Shown here: positions 6,929 through 10,749 of the stretch, piece after piece
Layout: every line of letters begins with the position of its first letter
Position numbering within the stretch: the first letter of the stretch is position 1
Source: Calditrichota bacterium
Lineage (GTDB): Bacteria > Calditrichota > Calditrichia > Calditrichales > Calditrichaceae
Assembly (NCBI GenBank): GCA_024278715.1
Contig: JAJRSN010000126.1
Span: forward strand, 1-10,749
DNA length: 10,749 nucleotides
Reading direction: 5' to 3'
The notes under the pieces: generated by a model
Database searches by the model: none
The model's input: only the letters and a program-made list of their open reading frames with translations
What the model was told of the DNA's origin: nothing
Translations under genes and position numbers: made by a program

Positions 6929-8499
6929 GCGACTTTCTCCACATTTGATTTAAAAAACCGATACTGAGGCAGATAGACAATGAATTCGCTTCCTTCACCC
7001 GGCTTGCTGTGAACTCGTATTTTACCGCCGTGAGCCTCTACAATCTGCGAAGTGACATACAATCCCAATCCGGTCCCTTTCACCGAAATCTGTCTGGAAT
7101 TGCTGGCACGATACAATTTCTCAAAAATAAAAGGGATTTCTTCTTCCGGGATTCCGATCCCCTCGTCACGAATCTTCAAAACGATTACTTTTTTCTCCAG
7201 GGATAAGGATACTGTTATTCGGCTTTTGGGCGGCGAAAATTTAATCGCATTGGAAATTAAATTCTGGAACACTTCCTGCATTTTTTCCACATCAACTTCA
7301 CAATCGATTCTCTGGGCGAAGAAATTCAAATCAACCCGAATGGATTTTCTTTTAATAATCGGAGAGAGTAAAATCAGGGTTTGGGTGAGCAGTTTGACAA
7401 AATTAGTTCGTCGATATTTGATCTCAATGCGGTGCTCATCATAAGCGGCGCTTTGCAGAATTTTATTAATGAGCTGAAACAGGGTTTCATTATTGCCTTT
7501 AATGATGGAAAGCAGCCGTTTCTGGTCTTGCCCCAGTGCATCAGCGGCAGTACTTTCCAGCAGTTCGGTTGCCTGTCGGATAGCCCCCAAAGGGCTCTTC
7601 ATCTCATGGGTAAACTGACTCAACATTGCCGATTTGAATTCTTCATTTTCCTTCAATCGGCGGGTTAATTGCTCAAAGGCACGGGTCAGGTCTCCCAGTT
7701 CATCTTTACGTTCCGTCGGTAATTCGATATCAAAATTGCGAATGGCAACCAGCTCCATGGCAGTTTTTAAATTTTCCAGCGGTCGAGAAAGACGATACGC
7801 CACCACAAAAGCGATCAGAATACTCAAAACAATTAAAATTCCCTCCGAAACAATGACCAGGTGCTGGGTCGCTTGCGCCATTTTGCCCATTTCAATGGAG
7901 ATTGCCACTCCTTTTTGCCCGATAGTTTTGCCCAGATCCGCCAGTTGTTTACGCATACGGGAAATTTCCTGCTGCACCTGGCGCCTGTCGCCACGGTTTT
8001 TTCCAATAAAATCCGTCTGATTGGTAATGGTCAGAGCATAGGTGACCAGACGATTCAATTTACGCCAGCTTTGTTCGATATCCTTTTGTAGTTTGGTAAT
8101 TGCCTGTTCATACTCGGGAAAATCCTTTCGTTCGGCTCGATATATTTTCCGATAAACCGCTAAAAAAAGACGATCAAACCAGCGCAGCTCATAAGGTGTG
8201 TTGGCGGTGATGAGAAATCGCTCCCAGTTTTTATCAAAATCGGAGATGTCTTTTCGGAAGGTTTGCAAATGACGGCGCCAGTTCTGGCTGGGCAGGTAAA
8301 GCACCAGATAATGGTCGTAGAGCTGCTCTAATTTTTGCTGCTGGCGAGTCAACAGGATGACACTTTTCACATCCTGCCGCACATGCTGACGCAGTGTAGT
8401 GGTCAATGCTCGAATTTCGGCAATAAGAACGAATAAAGAAAGCGAGAAGAAAATGATTAAAACAAAATAGCTTAAAAATAATTTATATTTTAATCTCAT
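6925..8499 (-). CDS. Membrane sensor histidine kinase, GlrK/QseE-like
   Basis: A 524-residue inner-membrane kinase. Transmembrane helix 1 is at about 8-28, followed by a mostly helical sensor region at about 29-213, helix 2 at about 214-236, and a HAMP domain from P240 with DELGD at 266-270. The HisKA dimerisation domain carries phospho-acceptor H298 in FTHEMKSPLGAIRQATELL; this H-box resembles that of GlrK/QseE kinases. The ATPase domain has the N box NLISNAIKFS (about 413-422), G1 DEGIGI (445-450), the F box and G2 GTGLGL (475-480), so it should be active. The periplasmic part has no named sensor fold that I recognise and is rich in charged helices. The ATG at 8499 has AGGA eight bases upstream. 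The gene overlaps the following receiver gene by four bases, so that regulator is the likely phosphotransfer partner. accB lies 132 bp upstream. Confidence 0.94.
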   Translation of the reverse strand: MRLKYKLFLSYFVLIIFFSLSLFVLIAEIRALTTTLRQHVRQDVKSVILLTRQQQKLEQLYDHYLVLYLPSQNWRRHLQTFRKDISDFDKNWERFLITANTPYELRWFDRLFLAVYRKIYRAERKDFPEYEQAITKLQKDIEQSWRKLNRLVTYALTITNQTDFIGKNRGDRRQVQQEISRMRKQLADLGKTIGQKGVAISIEMGKMAQATQHLVIVSEGILIVLSILIAFVVAYRLSRPLENLKTAMELVAIRNFDIELPTERKDELGDLTRAFEQLTRRLKENEEFKSAMLSQFTHEMKSPLGAIRQATELLESTAADALGQDQKRLLSIIKGNNETLFQLINKILQSAAYDEHRIEIKYRRTNFVKLLTQTLILLSPIIKRKSIRVDLNFFAQRIDCEVDVEKMQEVFQNLISNAIKFSPPKSRITVSLSLEKKVIVLKIRDEGIGIPEEEIPFIFEKLYRASNSRQISVKGTGLGLYVTSQIVEAHGGKIRVHSKPGEGSEFIVYLPQYRFFKSNVEKVA

Positions 8500-8592
8500 T
8501 CACGATATCCTGCTGCGCTCGGTTCCTCCCTGAACTCGCTTTCCTTGTAAACAAGCATGCTGTTATTCTCGGTCGGAAGGCAAAATTTCTTT

Positions 8593-8623
8593 CGCTTTTT
8601 CCAGCGTTCTTGTGAAAAAAGCG
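8593..8623. repeat. Inverted repeat downstream of accB
   Basis: The plus strand arms CGCTTTTTCC (8593-8602) and GAAAAAAGCG (8614-8623) can form a ten-pair stem including one G-T pair around an 11-base loop, just after the accB stop. On the minus strand no T tract follows directly (AAAGAAATTTT), so it is only a possible leaky terminator or attenuator before the kinase operon. Confidence 0.35.
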
Positions 8624-8631
8624 TCCCACAA

Positions 8632-9138
8632 TTAATCTTTTTCGATGAGAAAAAGAACCTGATTGAATTCAACCGGCTGGGCATTTTCTACCATAATTTT
8701 GACGATCTTACCCGAAACCTCGGATTCAATTTCATTCATCAATTTCATGGCTTCGATAATACACAGGGTTTGCCCGACTTCCACATGCTGACCGACTTCC
8801 ACATACGGATCGGCATCCGGTGCCGGTGCGCGATAAAACGTACCGACCATGGGCGAACGCACTTCATATAGTTCGGCAGAAGTGGTTGTTTCGGTTTCGG
8901 CGGCAGGAGCCGGTGCGGCTGACGGTGCCGACGCAGTCGGCGTAGGTGCTGGCGGAGGAGGAGGTGCGACCGTCTGCCCGGGTGTGGCGGCAGGAGCCGT
9001 CTGAATGATTACGTTTTCATTATTATACTTGCTATTTTTCGAAATACGGAGTTTTCGACCTTCTTCTACGATTTCCAGTTCGCCGATATTTGAATTTTCA
9101 ACGATCTTGATTAATTGTCGAATTTGTTTGATGTCCAT
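8632..9138 (-). CDS. accB: Acetyl-CoA carboxylase biotin carboxyl carrier protein
   Basis: A 168-residue BCCP. The N-terminal segment (MDIKQIRQLIKIVENSNIGE) is typical of AccB. A flexible Pro/Ala/Thr-rich linker covers about 47-85. The C-terminal biotinyl domain covers about 90-168, with the biotinylation motif EAMKLMNEI and acceptor K132. The SPMVGTFYRAPAPDADPYVEVG stretch contains the AccB thumb region. It carries carboxybiotin from AccC to the carboxyltransferase AccAD. The ATG at 9138 has AGGAGGT just upstream, a strong site. The usual immediate partner accC is not next to it; a kinase/GGDEF/lipoprotein module follows 132 bp downstream instead. The gene starts 50 bp after a receiver-DUF4388 gene, so the two may share a transcript. 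Confidence 0.97.
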   Translation of the reverse strand: MDIKQIRQLIKIVENSNIGELEIVEEGRKLRISKNSKYNNENVIIQTAPAATPGQTVAPPPPPAPTPTASAPSAAPAPAAETETTTSAELYEVRSPMVGTFYRAPAPDADPYVEVGQHVEVGQTLCIIEAMKLMNEIESEVSGKIVKIMVENAQPVEFNQVLFLIEKD

Positions 9139-9188
9139 TCAACCTCCTACCCTTAAAATACTTCGCTTATTCCATTAAAAATAAATCT

Positions 9189-10265
9189 TTACTCCTCTTG
9201 CGGCAATATTTTCAGCCGCCGCAACAAACCGTCAATATCCGTTATAAATCGATTTTTATAGATACTGGCGGAAATTTGATGATTATTAATCTTATCGAAA
9301 TTTATGTCTTTTATATCATCATCGCAATAAATAATTACCGGGATGTCTGAGTCGGTGCGCGGAGTAGGCCAGAGCTTGTCCAGCATCGCCGGAGCTGACT
9401 CATAATCGATAACCAATACATTGGGGCTGAAATTTGCCATGAAACGGACGCTCATTTCCTGCGGAGAAGTGACTTTGCAAGTAAATCCTGCTTGCTGCAG
9501 CGCCCGACTCGCCATGACCCGCGCCACCCGGTTCTCGTCAATTACCAGCGCTTTACGTTCTTCTTCTCCACCTTCCTGCTTTTTGATCTCATCTTTTAAT
9601 TTTGACGCTTCTAAAAGCAAATTGGTGATACCCTCGTTAATGCTTTCCGTACCCACATCTTCCCGATCTTCGAAATTAAAAAACAAACGGGTATTGCACG
9701 CCAGCTGCAGAAAGGCATCTTCCTTGATCAATGAACCATAAGTGGCAAAAACAACCCGCCCATCCTTGATGTAAATTTCTCCAACTTCTTTATGTTTCTC
9801 ATCATAAAAATGGAAAATGCCGGAGCGTCGTCCCTGTTCTTTTTCCTGCGCCTCGTTGAAAAAGAATTCCACCGAAGTCAGGTTCTGCTTGAATTCCGAC
9901 TCTTCCTTGCGCAATGTAGACCGCAAAACGACTTCTTCAATATTAAAAGGACTGCGAATCACATCTGTGGCGCCATGCCGCAAAAAATTCAATACATTTT
10001 CATCCGTATTATCGGAAGTAACCAGACCAATAATCGGTACCGCCCACATCCCCTCAGAGGATTTAATCGCCTGCATCAAATCGGGAATCGTTTTTTCTTT
10101 TAACGTATCCGTTACAAATACCAGCTCCGGTATTTCCTTTTTCAACGCTTTTCTGAATTCAAAGACACTATCAACCGTTATGATATTGAACACCCTCATC
10201 CGTAAATTATCAATCAACTGATTAATATCGGGATGAGATGTGGTGACAAAATAATACATATCCAT
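9189..10265 (-). CDS. Receiver-DUF4388-receiver signalling protein
   Basis: A 358-residue soluble protein in three parts. The first part (about 1-125) has a receiver-like fold with D53 at the phospho-acceptor position. The N-terminal acidic pair is missing (TTSHPD instead), and the usual lysine before PF is replaced by serine (RSPF at 104-107), so it is probably not phosphorylated in the standard way. Residues about 127-228 match the PatA-like DUF4388 pattern: GIFHFYD, GEIYIKDGRVVFATYG, then ALQLAC-type and FFNFED segments. The C-terminal receiver (about 238-355) keeps D243/E244, D287 and K337, so it could be phosphorylated. No DNA-binding or enzymatic domain is visible; a protein-interaction role is inferred. 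The start follows the nitrilase stop by 3 bp; an in-frame ATG two codons on (10259) is an alternative. A modest AAGAGAG lies upstream. Confidence 0.85.
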   Translation of the reverse strand: MDMYYFVTTSHPDINQLIDNLRMRVFNIITVDSVFEFRKALKKEIPELVFVTDTLKEKTIPDLMQAIKSSEGMWAVPIIGLVTSDNTDENVLNFLRHGATDVIRSPFNIEEVVLRSTLRKEESEFKQNLTSVEFFFNEAQEKEQGRRSGIFHFYDEKHKEVGEIYIKDGRVVFATYGSLIKEDAFLQLACNTRLFFNFEDREDVGTESINEGITNLLLEASKLKDEIKKQEGGEEERKALVIDENRVARVMASRALQQAGFTCKVTSPQEMSVRFMANFSPNVLVIDYESAPAMLDKLWPTPRTDSDIPVIIYCDDDIKDINFDKINNHQISASIYKNRFITDIDGLLRRLKILPQEE

Positions 10266-10268
10266 AGG

Positions 10269-10749
10269 CTAATACTCTCTTTTTCTGGTAGATATTCTTT
10301 CCAGTTCTTCGATGACAACATTGAGTTTTTCATCACTTAATAACGGCGTATGGATGCGGGCATGTTTCACCTGCATCCAGTTGATTTCCTGCACTAAAAA
10401 CGCCTCGTCGTAATAAGGCGCTTTGGCAACCTCGTGTCCGTGGGGATCGACGATTTCCGAGCCCCCCCAGAAAGTCAAGCCGTCTTCCACTCCCACACGA
10501 TTCGAGAAGATATAATAGGAGGTAAAACTTTGCGCGAAGCAGCGATTCTGCGTTTCCCACACCCGCACATTGTCCGGCTTTTCGCTTCCCGCCACACCTT
10601 TTAACACACTGGCGGCGATGGTAAAAATAGCAAAAGCACCGTCCTGTGCCAGAATGAGTGAAGAGGACGGATGCCAGACATCCTCGCAAATCAGCATACC
10701 GAAACGACCGTGTTTGCTATCAAACGCCCGAAAGCGGTTGCCGCTGGAA
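10269..10749 (-). CDS. Nitrilase/omega-amidase-family carbon-nitrogen hydrolase, C-terminal part
   Basis: The 3' portion of a gene entering from the right edge; about 159 residues are visible. The segment GRFGMLICEDVWHPS contains the catalytic cysteine (codon 10688-10686) of the Glu-Lys-Cys triad. It is followed by typical nitrilase-superfamily sequence (NRVGVEDGLTFWGGSEIVDPHG), with the usual C-terminal decline into charged helix. The catalytic Glu and Lys lie upstream, outside the window. The LICEDVWHP form resembles the amidase domains of carbamoylputrescine-amidase-like or NAD-synthetase-linked enzymes, but the substrate cannot be named. The stop is 3 bp before the receiver-DUF4388 gene, suggesting one operon. 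Confidence 0.88.
   Translation of the reverse strand, partial: SSGNRFRAFDSKHGRFGMLICEDVWHPSSSLILAQDGAFAIFTIAASVLKGVAGSEKPDNVRVWETQNRCFAQSFTSYYIFSNRVGVEDGLTFWGGSEIVDPHGHEVAKAPYYDEAFLVQEINWMQVKHARIHTPLLSDEKLNVVIEELERISTRKREY

Noticed and set aside
8544..8555. Palindrome CTTGTAAACAAG upstream of the kinase as an operator
   Set aside because: It is a 12-base inverted repeat with no second copy and no regulator to connect it to; chance is a sufficient explanation.
8496..8684. 62-codon minus-strand frame between accB and the kinase, ending in an ATGA overlap with the kinase start
   Set aside because: It overlaps the accB 3' end, has no convincing ribosome site and its sequence looks like an out-of-frame translation; the kinase has its own AGGA site.

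Overview
All recognisable genes in this 10.7 kb window lie on the minus strand, so the locus reads from right to left. The genes are ordinary bacterial core metabolism (acetyl-CoA carboxylase subunits AccB and AccC, glycine cleavage proteins GcvH, GcvPA and GcvPB, and a nitrilase-family amidohydrolase) interleaved with signal-transduction genes. The organism is a bacterium of moderate G+C content with a split two-subunit glycine decarboxylase, Shine-Dalgarno-type start sites and a lipobox-bearing lipoprotein, which implies a cell envelope with lipoproteins and probably an outer membrane. The gene mix (GcvPA/GcvPB, DUF4388-type receiver protein, receiver-GGDEF proteins, short palindromic intergenic repeats) would fit the FCB group or a Calditrichota/KSB1-like lineage. 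That placement is a guess from general familiarity, not a search result.

Layout in the direction of transcription: the 3' part of a nitrilase gene (10749-10269); a receiver-DUF4388-receiver protein (10265-9189, only 3 bp downstream); accB (9138-8632); a GlrK/QseE-like sensor kinase (8499-6925); a receiver-GGDEF protein with a degenerate GGDDF site (6928-5993, 4-bp overlap); a TPR/coiled-coil lipoprotein (6018-5464, 26-bp overlap, TTG start); an approximately 500-bp intergenic stretch that carries a repeat; accC (4963-3617, TTG start with a strong Shine-Dalgarno); gcvH (3604-3224, 12 bp after accC); gcvPA (3117-1786); a receiver-GGDEF diguanylate cyclase with a canonical GGEEF and I-site (1564-524); and the 5' part of gcvPB (497-1).

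How the genes fit together: AccB (biotinylated) and AccC make carboxybiotin for malonyl-CoA synthesis. GcvH (lipoylated), GcvPA and GcvPB are the H and P proteins of the glycine cleavage system. AccA, AccD, GcvT and GcvL are not in the window. The kinase, GGDDF regulator and lipoprotein form one tight operon that resembles the QseE-QseG-QseF arrangement, with a GGDEF-type output in place of a sigma-54 activator. The most unusual aspect is architectural: gene pairs that are usually adjacent are split by signalling genes. accB and accC are separated by the kinase module, and gcvPA and gcvPB by a diguanylate cyclase. Nothing in the window is a clear mobile element, CRISPR array, RNA gene or defence system.
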